This document shows, piece by piece, positions 48,010 through 57,501 of a stretch of 64,000 nt of DNA. This DNA is from a bacterium (GTDB lineage Bacteria > Myxococcota_A > Bradymonadia > UBA7976 > UBA1532). The position numbers were made by a program, and so were the translations under genes. The stretch is taken from contig JAUHXC010000014.1 in NCBI GenBank assembly GCA_030427205.1, positions 178,043 through 242,042 of the forward strand, in the 5' to 3' direction. Within the stretch, counting starts at the first letter, position 1; each line of letters begins with the position of its first letter. The notes beneath the pieces were generated by a model that was not told the origin of the DNA, made no database searches, and saw only the letters and a list, made by a program, of their open reading frames with translations.

Positions 48010-48229
48010 CCGGATCCTCCTCGGCGGCTCGTGGTCGGGAACGGTCCTCGTCTACCTCTCCCAGCCGTGGGGAGCAAACGGAAAACCGCCCGGAATCCGC
48101 TTTCTTGCCGGACATGAACGATGGACGATCCAGAGGACCGGTCGCATGTGCTAGATATATACAGGTCGATCAGCCGGCGAAGAGGACCGCTGGCTCGCAC
48201 CGATCTGGAAGCCTGGGGGGCTTGGCGAA

Positions 48230-50221
48230 ATGAGCACGCAATACACGCAGGACAACCTCGGCCTGGTCGTCGTCTCGCCGCTCGATCCCGACCTGCTGCT
48301 GCGCTCGCTGCACGGTGAAGATCGTATCTCCGGCCTCTTCCACTACGAGCTGGAACTCTACAGCCAGAAGTCCGATCTCGACATGACGTCGATCGTCGGC
48401 GAGTCGGTGACCGCCAAGATCGCCCATCCGGGGGGCGAGTACTGCATCAACGGGGTCTGTTCACGCTTCGTACAGGCGGGCACCGGCCCGAACTTCACGA
48501 CCTACTACGCCGAGCTGCGCCCGTGGCTCTGGATGCTGACGATGTCGGTCGACAGCCAGATCTTCCAGGAGAAGAGCGTCACCGACATCATCAAGCAGGT
48601 CTTCGACGACGCCGGCTTCTCCGACTACAAGATCTCGACCCAGGGCAGCTACAACCCCCGCGAATACTGCGTGCAGTATCAGGAGTCGGCCTTCGACTTC
48701 GTCTCCCGACTGATGGAGGACGAGGGCATCTTCTATTTCTTCGAACACGAAGAGGGCAAGCACACCATGGTCATCGCCGACGACCCGAGCGCGCACAAGC
48801 CGCGCGACGGGGCCGATCCGGCGAAGGTGGCGGTGCAGGAGAGCTCGAGCGAGTTCGAGGAGATCGTCACCCACATCGCGCTCGAACAGCAGGTCACCGT
48901 CGGCGCCTACGCCATGGCCGACTACGACTTCGAGAAGCCGACCGGCGATCTCAAGGTGTCGGTGACCGGCGAGGAGGCCAAGCGCGAGGTCTTCGAGTAT
49001 CCCGGTGGCTATATCGTCAAGGGCGACGGCGAAGGCTACGCCAAGGTGCGCATCGAGTCGCACGAACTGCCCGCCAAGCTCGTGCGCGGCCAGAGCTACT
49101 GCCGGCACTTCCTGTCGGGCTACAAGATCACGGTCGAAGAGCATGTGCGCAGTGACATCAACGGGGACTACGTCCTCAGCTACGTGTCGCATCAGGCCAA
49201 CCCGAATCGTTACCAGAACACCTTCGAGGGCTTCCCGGCGGACGTGCCGTATCGCCCGCAGCAGCTCACCCGCAAGCCGGTGATCGTCGGGGCGCAGACC
49301 GCGGTGGTGGTGGGCAAGAGCGGTGAGGAGATCTTCACCGACAAGTACGGGCGCATCAAGGTCAAGTTCCACTGGGACCGCAAGGGCAAGTCCGACGAGA
49401 CGGCCTCGTGCTTCATCCGCGTCGCCCACGGTTGGGCCGGCAAGGGTTGGGGCGCGTTCTACCTGCCGCGCATCGGGCAGGAGGTCATCGTCAGCTTCCT
49501 CGAAGGCGACCCCGATCGGCCGATCGTGACCGGCTCGGTCTACAACGCCGAGCAGACGGTGCCCTACGCGTTGCCCGACAACGCGACCAAGTCGACCCTC
49601 AAGTCCGAGTCCAGCAAGGGCGGGGGCGGGAACAACGAGTTCCGCTTCGAGGACAAGAAGGACGAAGAAGAGATCTACATGCACGCCCAGAAGGACTACA
49701 ACGTCAAGATCGAGAACGACGCGACGTGGGAGATCCTCAACGACGAGACGGTCACCATCAAGAATCAGCGCAAGGTGACCATCGAGGAGGCCGACGACCT
49801 GCTCACCGTCTCGAAGGGCAATCAGACGATCGAGGTCAGCAAGGGCAATCAGGAGACCAAGGTCAAGGGCACCCGCAAGGTGGACGTGACCGACAACGAG
49901 GATCACGTCAACGCCGCCGACTTCACCCACGAGGTCAAGGGCAACTACACGCTCAAGGTCACCGGCAACCTCAAGATCGAGGCGACCGGCAAGATCGACA
50001 TCGTCTCGACCGGGGCGATGAAGATCGAGAGCAAGCAGGCGATGGATCTCAAGGCCGGCATGGACCTCAAGGCCAAGGCCGGCATGAACATGAAGCTCGA
50101 AGGCGGCATCAACTTCGATGCCAAGGGCGGCGTCGGCTTCAAGGCCAAGGGCGGCGCGATGGCCGAGGTGCAGGGCGGCGGGATGCTCACCCTCAAGGGT
50201 GGCCTGGTCAAGATCAACTGA
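48230..50221 (+). CDS. vgrG: Type VI secretion spike protein VgrG
   Basis: 663 residues. N-terminal gp27-like fold (SPLDPDLLLRSLHGEDRISG, 'YELELYSQKSDLDMTSIVGE', 'EDEGIFYFFEHEEGKH'), OB fold with SGEEIFTDKYGRIKVKFHW and GWGAFYLPRIGQEVIVSFLE, and a long gp5-like beta-helix needle of repeats such as 'VKGTRKVDVTDNEDH', KIDIVSTGAMKIES. No extra C-terminal effector domain. An AT-rich patch (GCTAGATATATACAGG) lies 80 bp upstream. Heads a three-gene spike module. Confidence 0.96.
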   Translation: MSTQYTQDNLGLVVVSPLDPDLLLRSLHGEDRISGLFHYELELYSQKSDLDMTSIVGESVTAKIAHPGGEYCINGVCSRFVQAGTGPNFTTYYAELRPWLWMLTMSVDSQIFQEKSVTDIIKQVFDDAGFSDYKISTQGSYNPREYCVQYQESAFDFVSRLMEDEGIFYFFEHEEGKHTMVIADDPSAHKPRDGADPAKVAVQESSSEFEEIVTHIALEQQVTVGAYAMADYDFEKPTGDLKVSVTGEEAKREVFEYPGGYIVKGDGEGYAKVRIESHELPAKLVRGQSYCRHFLSGYKITVEEHVRSDINGDYVLSYVSHQANPNRYQNTFEGFPADVPYRPQQLTRKPVIVGAQTAVVVGKSGEEIFTDKYGRIKVKFHWDRKGKSDETASCFIRVAHGWAGKGWGAFYLPRIGQEVIVSFLEGDPDRPIVTGSVYNAEQTVPYALPDNATKSTLKSESSKGGGGNNEFRFEDKKDEEEIYMHAQKDYNVKIENDATWEILNDETVTIKNQRKVTIEEADDLLTVSKGNQTIEVSKGNQETKVKGTRKVDVTDNEDHVNAADFTHEVKGNYTLKVTGNLKIEATGKIDIVSTGAMKIESKQAMDLKAGMDLKAKAGMNMKLEGGINFDAKGGVGFKAKGGAMAEVQGGGMLTLKGGLVKIN

Positions 50222-50231
50222 GGCGATTGCT

Positions 50232-51689
50232 ATGGCGAAGTTCAAAGATCTGATCGGCAAGGCGGGCCAGGAGACGGCGTCCGCCGGCAAGCGGGTGGGC
50301 AACGCGATGGTCCTCGGCGGCGACGGCAAGGCCGCTGCCGGCATGATCGCCAAGGACAAGGCCAAGATGGCCATCCCCAGCTCGGCGCGCACCGCCGTAT
50401 CGCGCGCGGCGTCGATGCGCAGCCGGGCTCAGATGGGCGGCAAGTCGGCGCAGTTCGCCCTCAAGAACAAGGTGCGCAGCCTCGTCGGCACCAAGCTCGG
50501 CACCAAGGGCCGGGTCGCCATCGCGCTCGCGATGGGCATGGGCGGCGGCGTGCTGGCGACGATCAAGCGTCAGGCCGCGGCTCAGGCGGGCATCGAGAAG
50601 GCCGAGCTCAAGGCCGCGGAGAAGGCGGCCAAGAAGGCGGAGAAGGCCCGGAAAGCCGGGGCGGGCGCCGGCGACAAGGCCGATGGGCTCGCGGGCAAGG
50701 CGGGCGGGCTGGAGGGCGACGCCGAGGCGGCCGCCGCCGGCCTCGAGGGCGACGCCGCCGCGGCTCAGGCCGAGGCCGAAGCTCTCGCCGAAGCCGAAGC
50801 CGCCAACCTGCCCGAAGGCTTCGAGCCGGTCGAAGAGGGCGCCGAAGACGAGGCATCCGACGACCCGTACGGCGTCGTGCTGCGCGAGGACTCCGACGGG
50901 GTCCTGCTCGGCGCCACCGAGACCGAGGAGGGCATCCCCCACGGCATCGCCGAGACCTACGACGAGCAAGGCAATGTCGTCGAGCAGGCCACCTTCGAGA
51001 ACGGCAAACTGACCGGCCCGATCCGCAGCTACGACGCCAACGGCGAGGTTCGCCAGGAGCTGGTCTACAACGACGGCAAACTCGACGGCCGGATGCTCGC
51101 CTTCGACGAAGAGGGCAATCGGGTTCAGGACGCCGAAGCGGTCGAGGGTGAGCTTCACGGCGAGGCGCTGTTCTACAACCAGGGCCGCCTCATGATGAAG
51201 ATGACCTACAACATGGGTCTGCCCGAGGGCCCCAGCGTCACGTACGACGAGCACGAGAACATCCGCCAGGAGGTCACCTACGCCCGGGGCAAGCTCAACG
51301 GGCCCGGTCGCTGGTACGACCCCGCCGGACAGCTCATCCGCACGGCGTTCTACGTCGAGGACAAGGTGCACGGCGAGCTGGTCGACTTCTACCCCATCGG
51401 CAAGCCGATGAAGGTGACCCCGTTCGTGATGGGCAAGCGCAACGGCAAAGCGACCGAGTTCTACGAATCGGGCGAGATCATGCGCGAGGAGACCTACATC
51501 AACGACCTCCTCGAGGGGGAGTCGGTCGGCTACTACGAAGACGGCACGATGATGGATCGAGCGGTCTATCGCGAGGGGCGTCGCAAGGGCGAACATCAGA
51601 AGTTCAACCCCAAGGGCGACGAGATCGAGTCGGGCGGTGGCGAGGAAGACGGCACCATCGCGAAGTTCATGAAGAAGTTCACCAGCTGA
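50232..51689 (+). CDS. MORN-type repeat protein in type VI spike module
   Basis: 485 residues from ATG 50232, 10 bases after vgrG. Residues 1-120 are basic and Ala/Gly-rich with a hydrophobic helix (GRVAIALAMGMGGGVLATI); 120-195 is a Lys then Glu/Ala-rich coiled region; 215-470 is a run of YwqK/MORN_2 repeats ('ETYDEQGNVVEQATFENGKL', 'SYDANGEVRQELVYNDGKLD', 'FYESGEIMREETYINDLLEG'). MORN_2 proteins are often annotated as antitoxins. Here the position between VgrG and a PAAR-like tip suggests a spike-associated cargo, adaptor or immunity protein. Confidence 0.85.
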   Translation: MAKFKDLIGKAGQETASAGKRVGNAMVLGGDGKAAAGMIAKDKAKMAIPSSARTAVSRAASMRSRAQMGGKSAQFALKNKVRSLVGTKLGTKGRVAIALAMGMGGGVLATIKRQAAAQAGIEKAELKAAEKAAKKAEKARKAGAGAGDKADGLAGKAGGLEGDAEAAAAGLEGDAAAAQAEAEALAEAEAANLPEGFEPVEEGAEDEASDDPYGVVLREDSDGVLLGATETEEGIPHGIAETYDEQGNVVEQATFENGKLTGPIRSYDANGEVRQELVYNDGKLDGRMLAFDEEGNRVQDAEAVEGELHGEALFYNQGRLMMKMTYNMGLPEGPSVTYDEHENIRQEVTYARGKLNGPGRWYDPAGQLIRTAFYVEDKVHGELVDFYPIGKPMKVTPFVMGKRNGKATEFYESGEIMREETYINDLLEGESVGYYEDGTMMDRAVYREGRRKGEHQKFNPKGDEIESGGGEEDGTIAKFMKKFTS

Positions 51690-51704
51690 CGGGCGGAGCG
51701 CGCG

Positions 51705-52094
51705 ATGGGGTTCCAGATCGTCAGCGGTGCCATGATGCAGTGCACCTTCGGTGCCGCGCCGAGCACGCTCAGCGTGCTGCCGGTCAACAAGGTGATGGTG
51801 GGCGGCCCGCCAGCGGCCAACATCATGGACAACAAGCCGATGGTCAACGTCGCGCCGTTCGGGGTGTGTATGTCGCTGGCCAACCCGACGGTCGCCTCGG
51901 CGACGGCGGCGGCGCTCGGGGTCCTCACGCCGATGCCCTGCGTCCCCAATACGGCCGCGCCGTGGGTCGTGGGGGCGCCCACGGTGCTGCTGGCCAACAT
52001 GCCGGCGCTCAATGACTCGTCGATGCTGATGTGCAACTGGGGCGGCGTCATCAAGATCATCGTGCCGGGCCAGTTCACGACCATGATCCCCTGA
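51705..52094 (+). CDS. DUF4280 PAAR-like spike tip
   Basis: 129 residues typical of DUF4280: 'VSGAMMQCTFGAAPSTLSVL', NIMDNKPMVNVAPFGVCMSL and CVPNTAAPWV, closing with CNWGGVIKII. These proteins cap VgrG trimers like PAAR and can recruit effectors. GGAGCG lies upstream; last gene of the module. Confidence 0.92.
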   Translation: MGFQIVSGAMMQCTFGAAPSTLSVLPVNKVMVGGPPAANIMDNKPMVNVAPFGVCMSLANPTVASATAAALGVLTPMPCVPNTAAPWVVGAPTVLLANMPALNDSSMLMCNWGGVIKIIVPGQFTTMIP

Positions 52095-52101
52095 GCGCGG
52101 C

Positions 52102-52138
52102 CCGCGGCCCCATGGTCGGGGGATCGAGCCGGCCGCGG
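52102..52138. terminator. Inverted repeat between convergent genes
   Basis: CCGCGGCC (52102-52109) and GGCCGCGG (52131-52138) form a perfect 8-bp stem with a 21-base loop in the 45-bp gap between the DUF4280 gene and the phosphatase gene. No T run. Confidence 0.35.
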
Positions 52139-52139
52139 T

Positions 52140-52736
52140 TCAGGCGGGCAGTGGCAGGTTCCACCCGGGCGGCCGCTGCCCGTCGAGGTCGAGCACGGCG
52201 TAGTGGCCCCGGGCGAGCGCCACCCCCAAGGCATCTTCGGCCCCCCAACCCAGGATCTCGGCCGCCAGGGCGCGTATCGAGCCGAGGTGACCCACCACGA
52301 CCACGTCGCCCGCGGGCTTGATACGCTTCCACCAGCGCGAGACCCGCTCCTGCAAATCGGCCTGGGATTCGCCCTCCGGCATCGCCGTCGCGTGCCAGCT
52401 CGCCATGTAGGCGGCGTACGTCTCCGGCTCTCGGTGGCGGACGTCGGCCCAGGTGAGCCCGGTCCAACGGCCGTAGTCGATCTCGCGCAGAGCGGCGGTG
52501 ATCTCCAGCCGAGCGCCCAGGGTACGGGCCAACGGTCGCGCCGCCTGACGGGCTCGGCGGCGATCGCTCGCGTAGACCTGCGCCGGTCGTGCGATCATGC
52601 CGGCGAGCTTCGTGACCTGCGCCCGCTCGGCGTGCCGGTCGACCAACGGCGGATCCTGCCACCCGATCAGGCTGCCGGCGGGGGCCCGGGCCGGGCCATG
52701 CACCCACAGCCAGAGACGCTTCGACGGTGCTGTCAT
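52140..52736 (-). CDS. Histidine-phosphatase-like protein lacking the first catalytic Arg
   Basis: 198 residues of the phosphoglycerate-mutase-like fold: 'YASDRRRARQAARPLA', REIDYGRWTG, MPEGESQADLQERV and VVVGHLGSIRAL are recognisable. The family's N-terminal RHG is VHG here (LWLWVHGPARAP), so the phosphate-contacting Arg is Val while the nucleophilic His remains; the second His is GHLG. Activity may be reduced or altered. Its start overlaps the transglutaminase stop (ATGA), so the two are coupled. Confidence 0.82.
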   Translation of the reverse strand: MTAPSKRLWLWVHGPARAPAGSLIGWQDPPLVDRHAERAQVTKLAGMIARPAQVYASDRRRARQAARPLARTLGARLEITAALREIDYGRWTGLTWADVRHREPETYAAYMASWHATAMPEGESQADLQERVSRWWKRIKPAGDVVVVGHLGSIRALAAEILGWGAEDALGVALARGHYAVLDLDGQRPPGWNLPLPA

Positions 52737-55030
52737 CCCCGATCTCCAGGTGTCGCCGGCTCGGCGGTCTCGGACGCGGCGGCCGCCGTCGGGCGGTCCG
52801 CTGCGTCCGGTGGTGCGGGCTCGCTCGATGGATCGCGCTCGAACGCGCGCAGCCGCCGCTGCAGGCCGTCGATGGCACCGGGCGGCGGGCTCTCGCCGGC
52901 GAAACGCACCGACTCGTAGAGCTCGATGACCGCCCGGGAGAGCGCCCGGCCGGGCGACGCGCGCGCCTCGACCCGGGCGAGGAGCTCCCGAGCCGTCGTG
53001 GCCGGCGTCCGGCCGATGCCCTGGCGGGCCAGAACGCGCAGCAACTCGGCATACAACGCGGCGACCTCGGCGCCGGCGACATCCGGATCAGCAATGCCGG
53101 GGCCGAGCCCGCGACGGCGTCGACGGAAAGCGAGCCACACCGCGCTGCCGAGCAGCACCCCGCCGAACAGCGCCAGCAGAGCGGTGCGGGCGGCCTCCCG
53201 CGTGCCGTCATCGCCGGCCGGCGCACGTTGCCGGTCGGTGCGCCACGATCGCCACAGCGCCCGCAGGCTCAGGAGCGCACCGAGTTGATGCTCCAGATCG
53301 TACTCGATGACGTAGCGATACCAACGCATGCGCAGCGCGTCGGTGTATTGCAGCAGCTTGGTCCACGGGGTGACCTCGCGCACCGCGCTGCTCGACGGAG
53401 GGGTCGGATCGTGGGTCTGCCATCGGTCGAACCACTGGCACTCGTCGGATGCGCACACCGACTCGGGGTAGTAGACCTCGACCCACGAGTGCGCGTCGCC
53501 CTGACTGACGGCGAGGTAGCCGCCGTAGCCGTTCCAGGTGCCGCCGAGGAAGCCGTTGACGTTGCGGGCCCCGATGCCCAGCGTGCGCAGCAGGATGACC
53601 ATCGCCGTGCTGAAATACTCGCAATGACCGCGTCTCTGCACGAAGAGGAAGTCCTCCAACGGCGCGTAGCGCGCATCCCGTCCGAGCTCGAGCGTGTAGC
53701 CATAGTTGGCCCGCAGATACGCCTGGATTCGCGCGGCGGCTTCTCCGACGGTCCGCGCGTCGCCGACTATACGCCGCGCCAGCGCAGCCACCTGCGGATC
53801 GAGAGACGCGGGCAGCTGAGCGTAGCGGGTGCCGAAGCGCCCTCGGGCGCGCAGCGTCGCGCGGTAGGCATCGAGCGGCTGCTCGGTGAGTCCCGGTGGC
53901 AGCACCTCGGGTTCGCTGAAAGCCACGTAGCGGAACGCGATCTCGTCGCTCTGCTCGTAGTGGACATCGCCTTCGGCGTCCGTGCGCAGGATCCGGCGGT
54001 GCCCGGGCAGGTTGAGCTCGATCTGGTCGAGCGCCAGCGCGTGCAGACGGGTGAGCCCGAAGAGCACCCGTGAGTCCATCGGCTCAAGATAGATCGACTG
54101 GGCGACGGTCTGGTCGTCGGGGCGGGTGGACGGTCGAATCGAGAATCGGCCGGCCACCTGCTGAAGCGTCGTCCGGGCAGAGCCCGTGGATTTGGACCAC
54201 GTCCGCCCGTCGTAGTGATCGAACGCGATACCTCGCCAATGGCGCGGCAGGCGGAATCGATCCCGCGGATCTTCGAACTCGACCCGCATGACCACCGTCG
54301 GATCATCCTTGATCAGACCGAAGTGCCCCAGCTCGAGGCGATCGCTGAACCCGGCCATCTGGATGCCGGCGCGCTGCTGATTGAAGAAGCGGAAGCCGAT
54401 ACGCGGGAAGAGGAAGAAGAACGTCGCCGAGCCGATGAAGACCACCAGCGAGACGATGGAGGTCACCAGCAGGAAGCGCCCGCCCACCAGACGACGGCTG
54501 TTGAGCACGCGCTGCACCTGCACCGGGCGGCCCTGAAGCGAGTCGCCGTACTTGAGCAGGTAGTTCTCCTCCATCTCCCGCTTGAGGTGGAACAGGATCA
54601 GCGTCCACGTCGTGAAGACGATGTAGAACAGGAAGAGCACGCCATAGACCAGGTCGCTGCTCAGCGCGGTCGCCGCGACCATCTGCAGAAAGCTGACCAC
54701 GTAGAGCTGCAGGTAATCCCGGCTCGCCACCCGGTTGAAGAGCTTGTTGACCGTCAGGAACACGATGAAGTGGGCACCGGACAGCAGGACGGGCTCTCCG
54801 AGCACGATATCGAGCACCGTCTTGCTCAACATCAGCAGCGTCAGGCCATTCCAGAGGCGCTCGAAGCGCCCGTGGTCGATGCGGGGAGCTTCCCAGAACC
54901 AGCTGACCGCGAAGGCCACGGTCGCCAGTCCGGTCACCAGCGGCCCGAGCTCACCGGAGACGAACAGCGCGACGAAGCTGGTGAGCACCATCAGGTAGCT
55001 GGTCACCTTGTGCACGACCACGAAGCGCAC
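52733..55030 (-). CDS. TgpA-like membrane transglutaminase (DUF3488/transglutaminase/DUF4129)
   Basis: 765 residues from GTG 55030. Six or so N-terminal membrane helices (DUF3488), a periplasmic transglutaminase-like domain with catalytic Cys470 (RRGHCEYFST), His514 (GDAHSWVEVYYP) and Asp541 (WQTHDPTPP), a further membrane helix, and a DUF4129 tail. TgpA-type proteins are inner-membrane enzymes usually linked with DUF58 and MoxR ATPase genes; here DUF58 lies 3 bases upstream, but no MoxR gene is in the window. Confidence 0.93.
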   Translation of the reverse strand: MRFVVVHKVTSYLMVLTSFVALFVSGELGPLVTGLATVAFAVSWFWEAPRIDHGRFERLWNGLTLLMLSKTVLDIVLGEPVLLSGAHFIVFLTVNKLFNRVASRDYLQLYVVSFLQMVAATALSSDLVYGVLFLFYIVFTTWTLILFHLKREMEENYLLKYGDSLQGRPVQVQRVLNSRRLVGGRFLLVTSIVSLVVFIGSATFFFLFPRIGFRFFNQQRAGIQMAGFSDRLELGHFGLIKDDPTVVMRVEFEDPRDRFRLPRHWRGIAFDHYDGRTWSKSTGSARTTLQQVAGRFSIRPSTRPDDQTVAQSIYLEPMDSRVLFGLTRLHALALDQIELNLPGHRRILRTDAEGDVHYEQSDEIAFRYVAFSEPEVLPPGLTEQPLDAYRATLRARGRFGTRYAQLPASLDPQVAALARRIVGDARTVGEAAARIQAYLRANYGYTLELGRDARYAPLEDFLFVQRRGHCEYFSTAMVILLRTLGIGARNVNGFLGGTWNGYGGYLAVSQGDAHSWVEVYYPESVCASDECQWFDRWQTHDPTPPSSSAVREVTPWTKLLQYTDALRMRWYRYVIEYDLEHQLGALLSLRALWRSWRTDRQRAPAGDDGTREAARTALLALFGGVLLGSAVWLAFRRRRRGLGPGIADPDVAGAEVAALYAELLRVLARQGIGRTPATTARELLARVEARASPGRALSRAVIELYESVRFAGESPPPGAIDGLQRRLRAFERDPSSEPAPPDAADRPTAAAASETAEPATPGDRG

Positions 55031-55033
55031 GGC

Positions 55034-56314
55034 TCAGCTCCCCAACTCGAAGGCGTGGGTGAAGCCGTTGCCGACCAGGCGCCGACCCTGACGATGGGTG
55101 ATGAGCAGCCAGTGCGCGTTCTGTCCCGGTGCGAGCGGGGCAGTGCCCGCGTCCGAGGCCCGCCACTCGAGCAGCGCGAGCCATCGCATCAAGCGATCGA
55201 AGCCCCGACCGTCGGCCCCGAGTGCGCACTGCTCGCCGCTCGTGCGAACCGTCACACTGAAGCCCCGTTCGGCGAAGTGCAGCGCCAGCGATGCCGTCAA
55301 CTCGACGCACTGATCGAATTCCAACCGGTGCAAGGCATCGTCGAGGTCGAAACCGGCCGGCATGCGCTCGTTGAGCACCAGATGGATGCGCCGACCGCCC
55401 TCGGTTTCGTACTCGCGCAGCATCAGCCGGTTCTCCCGAGCCGACCTCTTCCAGTGGATGTCCCGGGCGTCGTCGCCGATCCGGTAGTCGCGCAGCGAAT
55501 GGAAGTCGCGGCCGGCGCCCGAGCGTGGCCGCGTGATTTCACCGAGCAGAGAGCGCGCTTCGAGCGGCAGCTGGCCGACGGGCTGAATCGCCGGATACAC
55601 CACCAGCTCGGCCGGGGCCTCGTAGCGTCGGCTCTTGACGAAGAACGCAAAAGGGAAGCGGGTATCGACCTTGAGCCCGTAGTACCGGTAGAGGCCGCGC
55701 CGTTCGAACTCGGTTCGGTAGCTGGTCGACTGGCGCGCTTGCGCCGGCACCTTGAGGAAGTAGCACTTCTTCGACAGCGGCCGGCCTTGGATCACGTCCT
55801 CGACCTGCACGCTGAATGACGGCAGATGGCGCTTTCGGTTGCCGAGCACGATCCCGGTCAGGAACGGACGCCGGGCGAAGACCTGCGGGGGCAGCTCTCG
55901 GATGACTTCGAGTCGGCGCAGCGTCTGCTCGGACAGCACGCCGCTGACGATGATCATCGACAACAGCATCCCGAGAAACAGATACAGCAGGTTGTTGCCG
56001 GTATTGATCGCCGCGAAGCCGACCCCGAGGGTGATCCCGATCAGGTATCGACCCTCGCGGGTGAAGCGCAGAGTTCGCAGGGGCATGCGGCCCGACGCCC
56101 GTCGCCGGCGCCAGACGTAGATCCCGGCGACTGCCGCAGCATAGACGGCTGCGATCCACGGGCTCCACGCGAACGCGAGCAGCAGCGAGACCGTCGCGTG
56201 CAGTACGACAGCACCGACGGCCCAGGCCCGTACAGGCCAGCCGCGCGCGGCGCCACCATCGCTCGACCCGGGGGAGGGGGAAGATGCGTGGATCGTGGAT
56301 GCACTGCTCGTCAT
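55034..56314 (-). CDS. DUF58 membrane protein
   Basis: About 426 residues from ATG 56314 (GTG 56332 also possible). Two N-terminal membrane helix pairs, a beta-rich middle domain, and the DUF58 core motif DFHSLRDYRIGDDARDIHWK with RSARENRLMLREYE. The rest resembles a vWA-like fold. Works with the adjacent transglutaminase protein, probably in envelope assembly or stress; role inferred from the common gene pair. Confidence 0.88.
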   Translation of the reverse strand: MTSSASTIHASSPSPGSSDGGAARGWPVRAWAVGAVVLHATVSLLLAFAWSPWIAAVYAAAVAGIYVWRRRRASGRMPLRTLRFTREGRYLIGITLGVGFAAINTGNNLLYLFLGMLLSMIIVSGVLSEQTLRRLEVIRELPPQVFARRPFLTGIVLGNRKRHLPSFSVQVEDVIQGRPLSKKCYFLKVPAQARQSTSYRTEFERRGLYRYYGLKVDTRFPFAFFVKSRRYEAPAELVVYPAIQPVGQLPLEARSLLGEITRPRSGAGRDFHSLRDYRIGDDARDIHWKRSARENRLMLREYETEGGRRIHLVLNERMPAGFDLDDALHRLEFDQCVELTASLALHFAERGFSVTVRTSGEQCALGADGRGFDRLMRWLALLEWRASDAGTAPLAPGQNAHWLLITHRQGRRLVGNGFTHAFELGS

Positions 56315-56416
56315 CGCGAGCGAGTGTCGCACACAACCGCTGTTGGCGGCCGAATCAATCGCTGTGTCGTCCGGATGCCCGCGAAGGGAAGGGGGGCGAA
56401 CGGATCGCCCGTCGGC

Positions 56417-56722
56417 CTACCAGCTGGCCTTCACCACGCCGGGCAGGTTGCCGAGCAGCCCCTCGTCGCGCAGCGCGATCCGCGACAGGCCGAACTTGCG
56501 GTAGTACCCGCGGGGACGACCGGTGAGCGCGCAGCGATTGCGCACGCGGGTCGCGCTCGCATCACGCGGCATCTTGTGCAGCTTGCGCTGAGCCTCGAAC
56601 TTCTCTTCGATGCTCGTCTCGGGATCCTTGACGATCGCCACCAGACGCGCCCGGCGCTCGGCGTACTTCGCCACCATCTTCCGGCGCTGGCTGTTCTTCG
56701 CGATCTTGCTCTTCTTCGCCAT
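56417..56722 (-). CDS. rpsN: Ribosomal protein uS14, zinc-free type
   Basis: 101 residues, the length of E. coli S14. MAKKSKIAKNSQRRKMV and NRCALTGRPRGYYRKFGLSR are diagnostic. The CxxC zinc pairs of the short S14 form are absent, so this is the C-minus type. It stands alone, not in the spc ribosomal operon. A second copy elsewhere would suggest a zinc-starvation paralogue, but that cannot be judged here. Confidence 0.95.
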   Translation of the reverse strand: MAKKSKIAKNSQRRKMVAKYAERRARLVAIVKDPETSIEEKFEAQRKLHKMPRDASATRVRNRCALTGRPRGYYRKFGLSRIALRDEGLLGNLPGVVKASW

Positions 56723-56843
56723 GGTCTTTCGAACTCCATGCAGACCGACAGGGTCGACGTCGGCGCGGCATAGTGCACGATCGCGACGGGCCACGCAACC
56801 ACCGGTCGTCGAATTTTCTCGGGCATCCCGCAGGGGGCCGGTC

Positions 56844-57344
56844 TCACCCGCCGCCGCCGTCCGCCGGCATCGCGCCGTCGTCGGGGGCCGGCGCCGACCG
56901 GAAATAGCCGACATCGCGGTTGTGGCAGGTGGTGCACATCGACGCGCGGGCGCCCCAGCCGGTCGTGACGATGCGGTCGGCGGCGTCGAACTGCGCGAAG
57001 AACCACCCGCCCTCGTCGAATCGGATCAGCGCCCTCTGCAGCAACGCCCCCTCGGCGTAGGCGTCCTTGACGGCGAGCGAGCCGATCGGCCACGGGGCGC
57101 CGTCTGTCAGACCTGCGGCCAGATCCGCGTTGACGAAGATCTGGACCTCCTGCCCGTGCGCCGCCATCGACGGCTGCGGCGTATCGAAACCCGGCATCGT
57201 CTCCCATGACGCATAGTCCGCGGCGACGACATCGGCGAGCAGAGCCACCGCGGCGCGGTCGTCGGCGGCTTCCAGGGACTGCTCGGCGCAGGACGCCATC
57301 GACCAGGCGGTCGCCACGAGGATGGCCCACAGCGGCGAGCGCAT
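56844..57344 (-). CDS. Cytochrome P460-like heme lipoprotein
   Basis: 166 residues from ATG 57344, chosen because a lipoprotein signal follows (ILVATAWSMASC); ATG 57434 and 57503 give longer forms with an unusual N-terminal extension. The body has the P460 layout: ASWETMPGF, AHGQEVQIFVN, GSLAVKDAYAEG, GWFFAQFD, and a C-terminal heme-c site CTTCH (137-141). P460 family members oxidise hydroxylamine or detoxify nitrogen species, but the cross-linking Lys cannot be assigned with confidence. Divergent from the next gene. Confidence 0.72.
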   Translation of the reverse strand: MRSPLWAILVATAWSMASCAEQSLEAADDRAAVALLADVVAADYASWETMPGFDTPQPSMAAHGQEVQIFVNADLAAGLTDGAPWPIGSLAVKDAYAEGALLQRALIRFDEGGWFFAQFDAADRIVTTGWGARASMCTTCHNRDVGYFRSAPAPDDGAMPADGGGG

Positions 57345-57501
57345 GCCCCGCGGGCGGCGGGTCCACGGCGAACGGCGGTCGGTCGAGGCGGGCACGGGAT
57401 CCTCCGATCGGCCTGTGGGCAGCGTCTCCGCCATCGTCGCGTCATCACCGGCTCGGTGCAACGGTGGCCTTTCTTCGGGCGAGGCAATAGGATGCCCCGT
57501 C

